DNA of 64,000 nt from Blastomyces gilchristii SLH14081 (Eukaryota; Ascomycota; Eurotiomycetes; Onygenales; Ajellomycetaceae): contig NW_003101666.1 of assembly GCF_000003855.2 (NCBI RefSeq), forward strand, positions 279,934-343,933, given 5' to 3'. This document shows, in pieces, positions 48,235 to 59,988 of the stretch (its first letter is position 1; every line of letters begins with the position of its first letter). Under the pieces are notes generated by a model. The model was given only the letters and a program-made list of their open reading frames with translations, was not told where the DNA came from and ran no database searches. A program made the position numbers and the translations under genes.

Positions 48235-49495
48235 TCACCGCTCGACAGCGGAATCATCAGCAAGCGATGTCGCCCTCAACCCAGTAGTGAGGCTAGAAGT
48301 AGTTGTGGCAGGGTCATTCTCTACCGTGCGCGGCTGTTGTGCAGGTTGCGACGCGGGAAGAGCTGAAGGCTGATGGTAGTCCTTCAGGTCGGCTTCCAGT
48401 TCTCGAATTCGTCGGCGAAGCATCTCGTTTTCCCGTTTCACAGTGTCTAACTCTGCCCGATGGTGGGCTGCCTCTTCGTATCTTGATAACATGCCCGCGG
48501 AGGAGGACATGGAGCCGGATCGTGCGTGGTCTGCCGTCGTGGCAGAGTGTTGGGAGGAAGGGATTGGGACCGGGGGGGAGGTGAAAGATGAGCGGTAGGA
48601 GGGAGAGTAAGAGTGAGAGTATGAGTAGGTTGGGGGATGGGAAGGGTTTTGGTTGGAGGTGTGGTGGTGGTGGTGCGATATGTTCTCCGCATGCGGCTGG
48701 TATGATGACGAGAGCAACGGGGAGGCGTTTCCTGACTGACGGCGTGATGTTACGGAAGCTTCGCGGCTGAGGCTTCCTCCAAGAGATGGGCGTGAAGCGG
48801 AGGATGGTGCATCCCTTTCACGGGAGGGGGCAATGCTTGTCACTCCTCCTGCTATCACTCCTGATATTGCTCCTGCGACACTGCGTGAGCTAATGTTCGA
48901 GGAGGATCGATTTCGGTGTGACGGAGTTTGGTGATGTGGATCTGAGGAGTCATTGACGTTGGTGGACGTCGAGGACGCTGTGGATGCCACCGAGGCGGTC
49001 TGTTGGCGGAGGAGGGTGAGTTCTCGCGTGAGACGGTTTACCTGGATTTTGATATCGGTCAGCTAGTCACGATTCTTGAATAGAAAAGGAGGAGTTTAGT
49101 TCCGTACCACTGCTTCCTGCTCCTTCTCCAGCTCCAAGTGTAGATCAGCAACCGTAAGGGGACGAGGGTGCCGGATGGGACCTGTAAAAAAAGAGAATTG
49201 ATATAGTTAGCACTAAGCAGAACATGCGTGAAGGGTGTAATAGTGAAGGGAAAAAAAGCAGAGAATATCCCGTACCAGGACCAATCCCCACGCCAGCATT
49301 ATCGCCAGCGGTAAGACCAGGAGACGTGGGAATATGTGGAACTGGAGGTGGACCCATGACTTGCGAGACTCGTCGAGACGCTGAGGGCGATGGTTGAGCG
49401 GATGTTAAGTTGGTGGTTGTAGGTTGCAGGGACAATGTTCGGGAGGGGGCTCGTGGGCGCGGCGAAGGGGGGACAGAATTTAGATCGGGGGCCAT
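48235..49495 (-). CDS. Disordered protein with a C-terminal coiled coil
   Basis: The model is the complement of 49276-49495, 49108-49181 and 48235-49041, 366 residues, with frames closing exactly. The N-terminus is Pro/Ser-rich. Exon 2 encodes an acidic helix (LTVADLHLELEKEQEAV) that continues into VNRLTRELTLLRQQ across the intron, giving a first short coiled coil. A long Ser/His/Tyr-rich disordered region follows, including a His run. A second coiled coil near residues 290-325 (LDTVKRENEMLRRRIRELEADL) has leucine-zipper-like spacing but no basic DNA-binding region. I do not recognise a named family. Confidence 0.7.
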
Positions 49496-51030
49496 AATAT
49501 ATTCTAAAGACAACCTCGTGTCGTATTTTATTGTTTAAAAAAAAGAAATGAAAAGAAAAGAAAAAGAAAAAAAGAATGTCAAAATATGAAATAAGATAAA
49601 ATGGTGCGGTGGATATATTCGTAACTATATCTATATCCGTGGAATTATCTTGCTATCAGGTGAGCTGAAGGAGGACGCTGGGCGCGGACCCGATATACAG
49701 GCAAAAAGAGGTTGGCAGGCAGAATAGCAATCGGTTGCGTAGTGTGAGAATCATACCAGATTCCAACGTTATTTGACAGCCGCTCCCTGAGATGTGCTGC
49801 TCTTTGTCGGATATCCAGCGGAGAGCACTAGAAGGAAGCCAATCAACATGGAGGTAGACGGGCAATGGTCAATCCACCAGTCCATCAGTCCCGCGTGCCC
49901 GCTGTACGTGTTCTTATAGAGTAGACGTTGGCTTTGCTTCCAAATGACTGCTTGCATGTATTTGGCGCTGGCTGTCAACCGGTCTCATCTGGTCCCGGTC
50001 GGGTCGAGGGTTGGTTGGAGTGTTGTATGTATGTAGGTAAACTACAAACTGAGAGGAGTTGAGGCTCGGCGCTGACAAGAACCATAAATTAAGGTTTAAT
50101 TTCTTCCACCCCTGGAAACGTAGTTAATGTTAATCATCAACACATCATCAAACTTCTGGCTCGACGCTCAATCTTACTAACACACATGGCCCTCGCAGTC
50201 ATTAATGTATTGTTGTTATCATTAATTATTACTATTCAAATTTAGGGAAACCCCTTCACGTCATCTCTATTGGGCTCCATCTTTTCTAGGAGGAAATATA
50301 CCTGCTGATTTTGCCGCCCGGAAACTGTTTCTGCTGCTCTATTATATATGTGTTTTGGGGAAATGAGAAACAGTTGGAAACGAGAGAGGGGAAACACTGG
50401 AATCAGTAGAGGTGAGAGATATGCTAATACCGCTGGAATGGAGGCGCGGGTATATCAGAGGCAATTAATTCAGAGATTAGACAAACTGCCAGATCATCAA
50501 GTAGAGAGATGTGAAATCGGCCCACTCCCTGTGGAAACCACATGTTACATAGTAAGGAGTCCAGGGAAGGTTGAGATGTTTATAGATTCAGTTTTTGGTA
50601 TACAGGCTTGTTTCCACTTGACATGAATTTCAGACTTCTTGGCAGAGTACTTATTTAACACGAGTCATGATATTAAAAAAAGGATCATAAATTTAAATAG
50701 CAGAGAATAGATATTAATTTCTATATAACTGAAATTTGATCATTATAACTTAAGATATTCATTCACTGCACAGAACTATTGATATAAATCATACCATTGT
50801 AGAAAATTTCAATGAGATTCAGTTCATTGTCTGACCCTGGGGTAAATGCTATCATCATATAAGTTCATGAAACTCTGATTGATGCTTGTTAGTCACTCTG
50901 TGATGAATTCATTTCACATAGAAAACTACTAGACATGGATAGGAAACTGGTTAAGTTTCCATTCACAAGAGTAGCAGACAGTGTCTATCTTTGTATGCAT
51001 GTACATGTACAAAGTCGCCAGAAAGAGAAC

Positions 51031-51072
<42 letters not shown>

Positions 51073-51662
51073 AGAAAACATCAAACCGAGCAACAGCGAT
51101 TTGTAAAAAAGTCGTGAGAAGGAAAAAAGTAGTGAAACGGGCTACACCAAGGCTACTACTATATTCGGGAGTTTTGCCACCTGGATGGAACATTGAAAAG
51201 CTAACAAATAGAAGGAATGGAAGGAGATACTCTTGGGGAGCTGCTACATGAAACAACAGAAGACATAAGACAAAAGGCAAAACCCACCAACAGATATCAT
51301 AAAAAAGGGAGGAGGCGTGGGTGGGTGTGGGGGGCAATACAGGGAAAACGAGGGAAACAGAGCTAAACAAGAAGACAAAAAGGCAAGTGGCTTCGTGCTT
51401 TACATAAATGGATGCATACGTTGTCCGTTCCAGTCTTTATCATAACGGTGACATAAAAGCAAGGTTAAGTTCTTGGTTTGTAGGCGAGGGAATGGGAGGT
51501 TGGAGGTTGGAAATCCGGTAAGAAAAGGTACGATGACGGGGAGAGAGGAGTGAGGTGGAGATGGGGAGCGGGAAGTATTTCGGAGAGCGGAGACCGAAAA
51601 TAATGAGGGGAGGCAATTTACCATCACATCATCTGGTTTCGGATTCAAGTCGGAAATTACTT
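49496..51662. other. Intergenic region (2.2 kb) with an AT-rich repeat patch and A38
   Basis: The first part should be the promoter of the preceding gene. From about 50640 to 50940 composition drops to AT-rich, RIP-like sequence (separate entry). A38 lies at 51032-51069. The remainder is the sip5 3' region. No gene is supported. Confidence 0.5.
50640..50940. repeat. Small AT-rich, RIP-like repeat remnant
   Basis: Composition and TpA richness match the transposon block. The 16 bases CTTAAGATATTCATTC at 50749-50764, preceded by ATCATTAT, match the SINE-like element around 3871-3898 with a 2-base gap. This suggests a diverged relative of that element. Confidence 0.4.
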
Positions 51663-54230
51663 TTAGCCTGTTGTTTCCATGTTCGCACTACCTTCACACG
51701 TGATTTCCAAAGAATGCGACTGCAGCTCTTTGTCGCCAAAACCATCTTCATCCTTATTGAGGCCTGGCCCTTCTTGCACAGGTGACACGTGCTCGCTGGG
51801 CGCCGGCTCTACTTCCGGTTCTAGATTTGGATTGGTGGAGGAACGAGTTGCATCATCAGTGGATGGTTGCTGAGTCTCTTTCGCGCTCGTTACTCCCTCA
51901 AGATGTTCGTTACAACTTTTGTCCTCGTCGCCAATCACAGCGTCGAGGCTCCTGAAATTTAATACGGGCTCAATAGCCGAGTTAGTGGAATTGGGCGCGG
52001 AGGTGGATCCTATCAGTTCCCCTGAGGTAGACTCGACCAACGATGAATTGGAAGATGACGTGCTCGAAAGATGTCGGAGATGCGATCGATTTGCTGCTGA
52101 AGCTGATGACGGAGCGAATACGGAGGAAAGGTCATCGTCTTCAGAGGGCCTTATGTGTAGCGCGGGTAAACTAGGGGGTTGGGGGTCATTGTGCAGAGGT
52201 TCGGATGAGGATGCAGGACGGTCAACAGCCTTTCCTTTGTCGTTCGACGGCTCATGTACAGTAACAGGAAGCGGGGGTTCGCGGTCAGGTCTACCTGTGC
52301 TATTTCCAGCAGCATCCAGAGCCACAGAGCTAGGGTTATTGCTGTAAAGGGCATTCTTCCTCGCAAGTTTTTCCGCCCTTTTAGCCTCCTTTTCTCGCCG
52401 TTTGGCCTCTTTCTTGGCCTCTTTCTCTTCCTTTCTCCGTCTTTCTTCTTCGGAGGCGAGACTAAGTCTTATGGCTTCCATCATCATCATCTCTTCAAGT
52501 TCGTCCACCCGGCTTCGTCGAGAGCTTGCGCGTGCAGGCGCTAAATTAAACGTGCTTTCTGCAAGGGGATCATTTTCACGGTCTGCAGCAGTGGCTTGTC
52601 GCTCCGCCAAAAGAGCAACAGAGCCGGCAATGTTAGTTGGACTATCCGATCCATGACCAGTTGTTCGTCGCAACATACGTCTACTGCTGCTTGCCATACC
52701 TCTAGATTCACTGGGGTTGCTCATTGCATTAACATACGCAGCTGCATGCAACGCAGTTGCAGCAGCTGATCTCCTGGCCGCCTGTGCCCGTGCCATTTGG
52801 AGTTTTTGAGCCCAATCGGGTCGAATCTTATCGGTCGTAATAACAGTTGGGGAATTTGCAGATAGCGAATTAGCACGACATCGTGTGGTTATTGATTGGG
52901 GATTGGCATTTCTAGACGCGACGGACGATGTGGACGACGCTGGAGAGGTTAAAGTATTATTCAGGCCGTTACTCGGGAGATAGCTAAGGCCCCTTCGGAA
53001 TGGGGGTGGTACATAGGAAACACCAAAATCTGGCTGAACGCAAAAGGGGCAGGCAGCTGGTTCGGAGATCAATTGCCCCTCTGGTTGATCAGGGGGTGGT
53101 GGTAAGCTGGAATCCCGATGCTCATGTTCGGGAGGATGGGGATTGGCGCGTTTGATTTGTACAAAACATTCCGAGCAGATTAATTGATCACAACATCTAG
53201 TTCTATTGAGATATGGGGGATAGAAAAGGAAGCATATCGGACATTCAATCGGGTTCTTATAGAGGTACGCTTCAATTGGTTGGCCATTGACAAATGGGTC
53301 CTTGGGAAGCTGTATTTCTCGAGGGGACATCTCGCCTAGTGAGCTATTTTTAGACGATGCCGTCGGGGAGGCCAAAGTTTTAGCTCGCCCACGGAAGAGA
53401 TGTGGACCTGGCGAGCCTGAACCACTGGGGGAGAGCTGAGGCTGAAGAGAAATGGACGGAGATACTGGATGGGCACTGAAAGAGGTATCGGAATTGTACG
53501 ACTGCGACCTGGAGGTTATAGGAACCGTCAAGTTGTTTAGATTTTGCTCTGGTAAGTCCCGTTCCTCTGGTGGCCGCGGCGGGGTGAGTTTATATTCTAA
53601 TTCAGGCGGGATTTCGTCAGGAGCGGGAATCGGAAGACCCTTAGCCGCAGCCATAAGCTGGTGCTCCGTCCACGACTCTGAAAACTCCTCTAAACCTTTC
53701 CAAAAAGGGGCAAGTCTTCTCTCAATCTAAATGGAATGTCAGTTGGATGGATATATATTATAAAACCTATCAATTTTATATAAATAAGCAAGGCGCAAGA
53801 CATTACGGGAAAAAATACATACCATTAATTGGCGCACAACTGCCTTGTTGAAATCCTCAGTACCAGTATAAACTCCTTGTGTCACCAAATAACCACCATC
53901 CACGTGCTCTTCTCTCATGCTGCGTTCCCGTTCCTTAATTCTTACAGCTCGTTCTCTTGCTAGTCGTCTAGCATCCCTCTCCTGTTTTGTTTCCTTTCGC
54001 TCAACAACTGTGTCTCTCTCAACCGCTGGTCCAATCCCGAGAAACGAAAGATCCGGTCGACTCCCACGGAAGTGCCTTGGTGAGCCTCCGGGATGTGAAC
54101 CGTCCGATTGATTATGAAAACGACTATGGCCTCCGAACGTCACAGCACCGCCAGATGAACCTCGTCCATGGCCACTTCGCCCAGACGTTCCCACCGGGGG
54201 CCTTGCCTCTTTGGTGGCAGTATTTCCCAT
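51663..54230 (-). CDS. sip5: Sip5-like zinc-finger protein
   Basis: The model is the complement of 53823-54230 joined to 51663-53726, 823 residues, with one 96-bp intron. Sip5 interacts with Snf1 kinase and the Reg1/Glc7 phosphatase in yeast. The N-terminus [12 protein letters not shown] is a possible myristoylation signal. A basic-acidic helix ([44 protein letters not shown], described as residues ~80-122) is the conserved Sip5 core. A RING-like zinc finger starts at about residue 298 ([18 protein letters not shown]) with further CSEC and CPFC pairs. A second helical basic region ([20 protein letters not shown]) and a long acidic, Ser-rich tail follow. It is far longer than yeast Sip5 because of the disordered tail, as is usual in filamentous fungi. 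Confidence 0.88.
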
Positions 54231-55012
54231 CGTGGAACGAAGGAGGGAGCACAGGATGCAGTTTTGACAGGGCGTATCCACTCAAGTCCAGGATAGTATA
54301 ATAGCTCTTGTTTCAGAGAGATAGCCCGCGTCGTCGATCAGAAGGACGCGGAGTGCGCGCAGCTTGCAGTGACGACCTAGAAATTGGTGATAGGAGGGGT
54401 AATCAGACCCGACGATGGCTGGGACAGTAAGGATAAGAATCCGGCCATGTGAGCGAACAAGTTCTTCAACATTTAACAAGTGTATGTAGAAGTAGAAAAG
54501 AAATGTGTTGGGAGACGTGATACAGTTGGATTAGGTCATGGGTCAAGTTCTAGATTTGCCTGCAGAGCAGCGTGAGATACGGCAGCGGCGAGATGGGCAG
54601 CGCTGCACAGCACACGGTATCAATAATGGGATTGCTGTATCAACCGCAGTATTGACTTCGAGAAACCACACACGTTAAAGGCGCCAATCGTTGTCACAGC
54701 CGATGCTCCGGATAACTCGGCGATGCTAGCGGTGGGCATGTTAACCTCTAGATGTTCGCTCATGGGTGGGTGGGAGTTGGCACTGGCTTGGCCTAGTTAT
54801 TCTGCCGAGGCTGGTTGTCCCGATTGGGTAGTTCAATACTCACCGCTAAATCAGATGTGCCAAGGCGTAAGTTACAATACACGGCGTGTATTTATTTCAT
54901 TATTATTTTAGCCGCCTGCAATATCATGCGAATTAAGCCGGGAGTAAATGGCAACGAAGACACGGCAGTGGCAAGCAGCATCGGTGGCACAATCTATAGG
55001 GATGAAGTCGCA
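54231..55012. promoter_or_regulatory. Divergent promoter region between sip5 and the RRM gene
   Basis: This is 782 bp between two opposite starts. The RRM-gene frame is open upstream to 54815, but that extension encodes an unlikely hydrophobic segment, so I treat it as 5' UTR. Confidence 0.55.
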
Positions 55013-56776
55013 ATGGCAAGCGCCGATACGACCCGTCTTCATATCTCTCCATTGACGCCAGAGCTCCTCCAATCCATCCTTCGTCTCGCCGCGGTTGAAG
55101 CTGCGACAGATATTTCCTACCACTCCGTCCAGACCTTTCCCGAGAACGACTACGGATTTGTTAACCTACCTAAAATGGACGCAGAGAAGGTTGTGAAGAA
55201 ACTGAACGGGACCATTTTGAAAGGGAAAAAACTAAAGATCCACGAAGCCCGTCCGGTCAAACGCCCTGCGCCAGACGCTGACGGCCACCCCGATACTGCC
55301 TCCACTTTACCCCGGTCCAAACCAGACAAAGCCTCGAAAGAGCAGAAAACTACAGATAATATTGTCGATGGGCACGAATTGCCCCAAGGTAGACATGTAA
55401 AGCGTGGTTGGACAGAGCCCGCAGGTCAAAACAAGCGCAGTCGCAAGTCAGACAAGAAGGAGGAAAAGCGCAAGTCTCAGTCCTCAAAGTATACAGAAAA
55501 ACCCGAGTGTCTATTCCGGACGACTGTGCCTCCCAATCGGTCTGACGTCGTAAAAAAGAAGAAGAAATCATCGGAGAAGAAGAAAAAGAAGGACAAGATA
55601 AATGGGGACGTGGTTGTGCATGAGTTTGAGAACTTGACCACAATCCCGAGCTTCCTTAGGACTGGCGAAAACCCCCCAGAAGAAAGCCTCACCAGTGAAT
55701 ATGTGGATGGTAAAGGCTGGATAGACCGCGCAGGCAACGTTAAGGAGAAACGGGTTATGAAGGACAGACCTAAAGCGAAACTATTACCGCTAGAGTCGAA
55801 AGGGGTTGGGGAAGGCAAGAAGGGAATGATGGAAAAGGTTGTCCCACAGCGACCAGCTCATGCCGAGGTGGACAGTGACGAGACTTCGTCTAGTAGTTCT
55901 TCCAGCGAAAGCTCCTCTGAAGAAGAAGACAGCGATTCCGAAGAAGGCGAAGAAGCAGATTCTGGCCTCTCGTCCACCTCTTCATCCAGTGGAAACAACT
56001 CAGCCTCATCATCTCCATCGTCTGAAAGTGGCGAAGAAGAAGAAGACGAAGAAGGGAAGGAGGAGGAGGACGAAAAGGTGCAGAGCATGAACAAGGAGCA
56101 TGTCAAACAAACCAACAACACCATAAACACGACCACCCACCCATCTATCCTCCTAACTCCCAGCAAAGACTCACCAAATCCACCCGCCACGAGGAAAGAA
56201 AAAACCCCAGGCCAAGACTCCAACCCCATCCAATCACCAGCAGTTGCCACAGAAGTCCACCCTCTCGAGGCCCTTTTCAAGCGACCCGCCAAACGACGTG
56301 GTTGCAGCAGTTCGAAACCGCCTTTAGAGATCAACACGCAATTCAGTTTCTTCGACGGTGGTGACGACGATGACATCGAAGAAGAACAAGATGACCACGC
56401 TATGACGACCGCAGAGCATAACCGCTCTTACCACTACCTCAATATAGGAGAGCCGCAAACCCCTTTTACGAAACAGGACCTTATGTCACGAACTGTGCGC
56501 AGCGCGGCACCCACTCCAGACACTGCCGCTCCGAGCAGGAGTAGATTTTGGGACGATGATGATGTTGATGAAACTGAAGCTACTTTGGCTACGCCCTCGA
56601 AAAATCTGACAGCGGCTGGTGAGAAAAAGGATGAAGAGAAGAATGAGAGTGACTTTGCGAAGTGGTTTTGGGAGAATCGGGGCGATAACAATCGGGCATG
56701 GAAGAGGAGGCGGCGGGAGGCGGCGAAGGAGAAAAGGCAGAGGGAGAATAGGCAGAAGGGAATTCGGGGGAAATAG
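55013..56776 (+). CDS. RRM protein with acidic-serine tracts, nucleolar NOL8/SRP40-like
   Basis: This is an intronless frame of 587 residues from the ATG at 55013 (MASADTTRLHISPLTPELL). An RRM covers about residues 7-80: LHISPL as RNP2, NDYGFVNLPKMDAEKVV as RNP1 region, and LKGKKLKIHEARP at the end. Lys-rich tracts with nuclear-localisation character follow (KKKKKSSEKKKKKD). Alternating Ser and Asp/Glu blocks near residues 290-360 resemble SRP40/Nopp140-type nucleolar proteins. The C-terminal FAKWFWENRGDNNRAWKRRRREA motif is reminiscent of fungal NOL8-like proteins in ribosome biogenesis. The role is inferred from composition and RRM placement. Confidence 0.75.
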   Translation: MASADTTRLHISPLTPELLQSILRLAAVEAATDISYHSVQTFPENDYGFVNLPKMDAEKVVKKLNGTILKGKKLKIHEARPVKRPAPDADGHPDTASTLPRSKPDKASKEQKTTDNIVDGHELPQGRHVKRGWTEPAGQNKRSRKSDKKEEKRKSQSSKYTEKPECLFRTTVPPNRSDVVKKKKKSSEKKKKKDKINGDVVVHEFENLTTIPSFLRTGENPPEESLTSEYVDGKGWIDRAGNVKEKRVMKDRPKAKLLPLESKGVGEGKKGMMEKVVPQRPAHAEVDSDETSSSSSSSESSSEEEDSDSEEGEEADSGLSSTSSSSGNNSASSSPSSESGEEEEDEEGKEEEDEKVQSMNKEHVKQTNNTINTTTHPSILLTPSKDSPNPPATRKEKTPGQDSNPIQSPAVATEVHPLEALFKRPAKRRGCSSSKPPLEINTQFSFFDGGDDDDIEEEQDDHAMTTAEHNRSYHYLNIGEPQTPFTKQDLMSRTVRSAAPTPDTAAPSRSRFWDDDDVDETEATLATPSKNLTAAGEKKDEEKNESDFAKWFWENRGDNNRAWKRRRREAAKEKRQRENRQKGIRGK

Positions 56777-57458
56777 AATAGATAGATGGGGCAGTGTCGA
56801 CAGGTTCGACGTTTCACTTTTTTTTGGTTTTCGATTTTAGTATGTTCCGCGTCCATTTTTCTGAACCTACGATCCGTTATATTTCTATGAGTTCTGCTTG
56901 TATATTCATGGCGAGGAGTTTTCATGTCCGGATATATATCGTCTGTTCGCAATGGCATTTCCCATGGAGAAATTAGAATTGAGTGCTTTTCAGCTACTTG
57001 TTGAATATCTCTGATGCTGAGGATGACTTTTGCTCCGTCTTCTACCAACTGCACCTCTTCCCTATACTTGCCAACTTTTGTTAAAGCCTTTGGAGGAGTG
57101 AGTCAGTCACGGTTGATAAGTGTGGATAGGCTGGAGGGGCACGGCTGGCGAGAAAGTTTCGGACCGTAACTTAAAATCTGGGGCCTGGAAACCACCTGGG
57201 CTGAGTTGAGAACGAAGAATGGGCTTTCCTAGGAATCTCCTCTGCAGATTTTCCCGACAGAGAAGCCAATCCCGAGCTCGGGATCGGCAAGCGTCGATTG
57301 CCGAACCTTCCAAGTCTCACGGCATATCACGTGCTGATTCGCCAAGCCTTTTGAACGCCATAACATCATCAGAGCAGACTGAGCTTCGAAGCCGCAAAAG
57401 ACACTGAATACCTCCACGAGCATCTCTGAATGGAGATATCATATAACACGTCGCCGTC
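56777..57458. other. Intergenic region
   Basis: The 3' UTR of the RRM gene and the promoter of the membrane-protein gene. I see no other feature. Confidence 0.5.
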
Positions 57459-58302
57459 ATGATACCACGAAGTACTTTACTCATCTTACTCATCGCTATC
57501 TCCCTCACTTCTCTCGTTTCCGCCTCCAGTGAGTAGCTCCTTAGCTTGACCCCTTCCAAGCTGCTCTCCCCTCCTACCGGCTGCGCTTCGATGCTAACAG
57601 GTTCCCTACCTACCGAACAATTAGTTCATACCTCATTCTGCAAATGTACATGTTTCTCCAACAGCACCATTATCCAGCTAGGACCCCCCCAAGCGAAGCC
57701 CCTCTCCCCATCTCCTGCCATATTCTTCTTCCCTCGAGACGATAAGGAGGACGGAGACGACAAGAAGGATCCGGAGAAGGGGGATAAGAAATATAGAGCG
57801 CTGAACTGTAATGATTGCAATCGCCGATTTTGCCTTGGCTACGGACTGCCCAAGTGTAAGGGGGCGAAGGAGGATGATGTTGTCACATCATGTTTTCGTG
57901 AGTACTGCGTGTTCTTCATCTTGGCCATAGCCACAAGTTCGGACTCGTCTGGGGATGGATAACAAACATACCACAATATCTCTATTTGGGACATGACACA
58001 CTCTATATACATAGTTAGAACTGGCACTAACAGTTTATTAGAGCGCGACTCTAACAAGGACAAAGCTGTCGTTTACATCTTCATCATTGCAACAGTGGGA
58101 CTATTAGTATGGGCGGCAGTAAAGCCATTGGTAGAGAAATGGATCTTAGTAAGTCTCTCTCCATTCCTCGGGGATGACGGGCGCGAAATAAATCATTTTC
58201 CTTTTGCCATCCTTGGGTCGTGCGTGCTAACTTGATCTCCTCGATATATAGGCAGTAAGGGAGCGGAGATCGTACCTCCCAATCCCCGGTCAAGCTCATT
58301 AA
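57459..58302 (+). CDS. Cys-rich single-pass membrane protein of unknown function
   Basis: Four exons (57459-57528, 57601-57897, 58042-58148, 58252-58302) give 174 residues. A clear signal peptide (STLLILLIAISLTSLVSA, residues 5-22) is followed by a luminal or extracellular domain with Cys pairs: CKCTCF with an N-x-S/T glycosylation site (NST), CNDCNRRFC, and later cysteines at LPKC and TSCF. An acidic Lys/Asp linker lies between. One transmembrane helix (VVYIFIIATVGLLVWAAV, about residues 130-147) is followed by a short basic cytosolic tail. The layout is type I. I believe similar proteins occur widely in filamentous fungi, but I cannot name the family. Confidence 0.72.
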
Positions 58303-58925
58303 GTCGCGGAGCACGATTTATTTACACGATTTACATTGGAATTTCGTTTGCATACCAGGCATTTTAATTTTTGGTTTTAGAATCCTTTGTTGATTTGTTG
58401 GGAGTGGATTTGTTTACCTCGCACGAGCTCTGTTTTTGGAGCACTTTTTTCTTGTCGAAGCCATGACTTTTCATTATCATGTCTCTCTTTTCTTCGGGGC
58501 TTTTATTTTTTTTTTTTAATTTTTTTTTTTTCTTCGTTTTCGTATTTTTGGAAACCCATGGCACCATGCATATGGGAAAGGGGTTAGGAGGTTGCTTCTT
58601 GGCACATGGACCACGCATTTTACTGCACATTTACTTCCGGTCAGATGAACCAAAAAGAGAAGCAACTTTGGAAAAGGGATTGGTCCTGTTACCTTTTCTA
58701 TTTGCCAGTTGGTCACAAGATTCTATGTGCCTGTGTCGTGGAATATGTACATACATATCAATAGACAACACTGCAAGAGGTAGCTCAAAACGGATATACA
58801 GACTAGTTTTGGATTGCAGGATGCAATCTGGGTGTAGTCCGTGGCGCATTCCGGTTGGTTCGGTCCGAAACTTGTCTCTTGGTTAAACAGAAGAAATTCA
58901 TAGCTGGCTTTCCACAGGCCTCCAG
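58303..58925. other. Intergenic region
   Basis: The 3' region of the membrane-protein gene, with T-rich runs at 58507-58531. No gene is supported. Confidence 0.5.
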
Positions 58926-59060
58926 TGGGGTGGATAGTGTAGTGATAAAAGCACTGTCCATGGAAGGCTCATGGTAAGTAGAAACTGGCTATAGAATGGC
59001 TCTTCTGAGACATTAGAGTTGCAGATTCAAATTCTGTCTTCATTATAAGAAGATTTTACT
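58926..59060 (+). mobile_element. tRNA-like SINE head
   Basis: GGATAGTGTAGTGATAAAAG near 58932-58951 resembles a Pol III A box and CAGATTCAAATTCTG near 59024-59038 a B box, about 90 bp apart. AT-rich, RIP-like sequence follows. The head differs from the one at 3696, so it would be a separate SINE family or subfamily. A target duplication was not identified. Confidence 0.5.
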
Positions 59061-59537
59061 ATGATCTATTGATTACATTTACAATCCGAGTCTTGACTCC
59101 AGAGGATTAATCAATAGATTAGAAGAAAATGGTTTTCAATATATGTATATGATTCAGACAGAATGACATTAAGTTCAAGTGTATGAAAAGTATCTTTATA
59201 TTCACTCAGATTCAATCACATTTTGATGATTTTCTCTGAACAGTCTAGTTTAGAGAATAGAGATATCAAAGAATCAGAAATATAATAGATTTCAAATTAA
59301 GAGTAGTGAAGAATTTCTTCTGATCAATATGTAAAATCATATAATTAGTAAAGACTAAAGACTGCTCGAGATATGTATACACCTCAGTGAGAGTAATCAG
59401 ATGAGTAATTAAAAATAAATTCTGCTCTCAGATTAATAAGATGTTGAGAGAGATCTTCTGCATAGTCTCTGACTGAAATAGAAGAGTTAGTTATAGCAGT
59501 CTATAGTGACAAATGTGATATATGAGTATTTTATACG
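59061..59537. other. AT-rich repeat-derived DNA
   Basis: Composition is like the left transposon block. No coding motif is visible. It may be the body of the SINE-like element at 58926 or a separate remnant. Confidence 0.5.
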
Positions 59538-59988
59538 TGTTACAATGAGCACACATCAATGATACTGATTGTATTAACAATCAAGATCTTCTCATTGAAG
59601 ATTGTATGAAATAATCACTTACATTAGTGAAGAGAAGAGCTCTTGACCTGAGACAGTCTGTATTATACTCAGGCCAGCCTTCAGAGAAATCTATATTCAG
59701 AGGTCTCTACGCTCAGAGATCTCTATACTCAGAGCCGCTCTATACTCCAGGGCTCTATACATAGAGAGACTCTATACTCAGAGTGAGAGAAGGCTCTATT
59801 CTCTCATCTGAAAGCGAGACAATAATTAGCATCATGTCTTGCCATTGATATGATTAATAAACAAGCTGAATTCACAGCTTTCAGTCAATAAGCAGTCAAT
59901 AATTGAGATGGCAGAAAAATACACGAAGTGTTGGCTCACTCTCAGATGAGGGGATCTAACTAAACCATATAGAGTAGTCTAGTGTAAC
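59538..59988 (+). repeat. Candidate LTR with an internal CTCTATACTCAGAG array
   Basis: It starts TGTTACA and ends near TGTAAC, inverted in the manner of LTR termini. A degenerate array of CTCTATACTCAGAG-like units lies at about 59697-59785. No matching second LTR or target duplication is visible in the window, so it would be a solo or truncated LTR. Confidence 0.3.

Noticed and set aside
54815..55012. Upstream extension of the RRM gene
   Set aside because: It adds a hydrophobic stretch before a clean RRM start, and it lies in what should be the divergent promoter. The ATG at 55013 fits better.
59697..59800. CRISPR-like array
   Set aside because: The CTCTATACTCAGAG units are degenerate, nearly adjacent and inside AT-rich repeat DNA of a eukaryote, so they are tandem repeats without real spacers.
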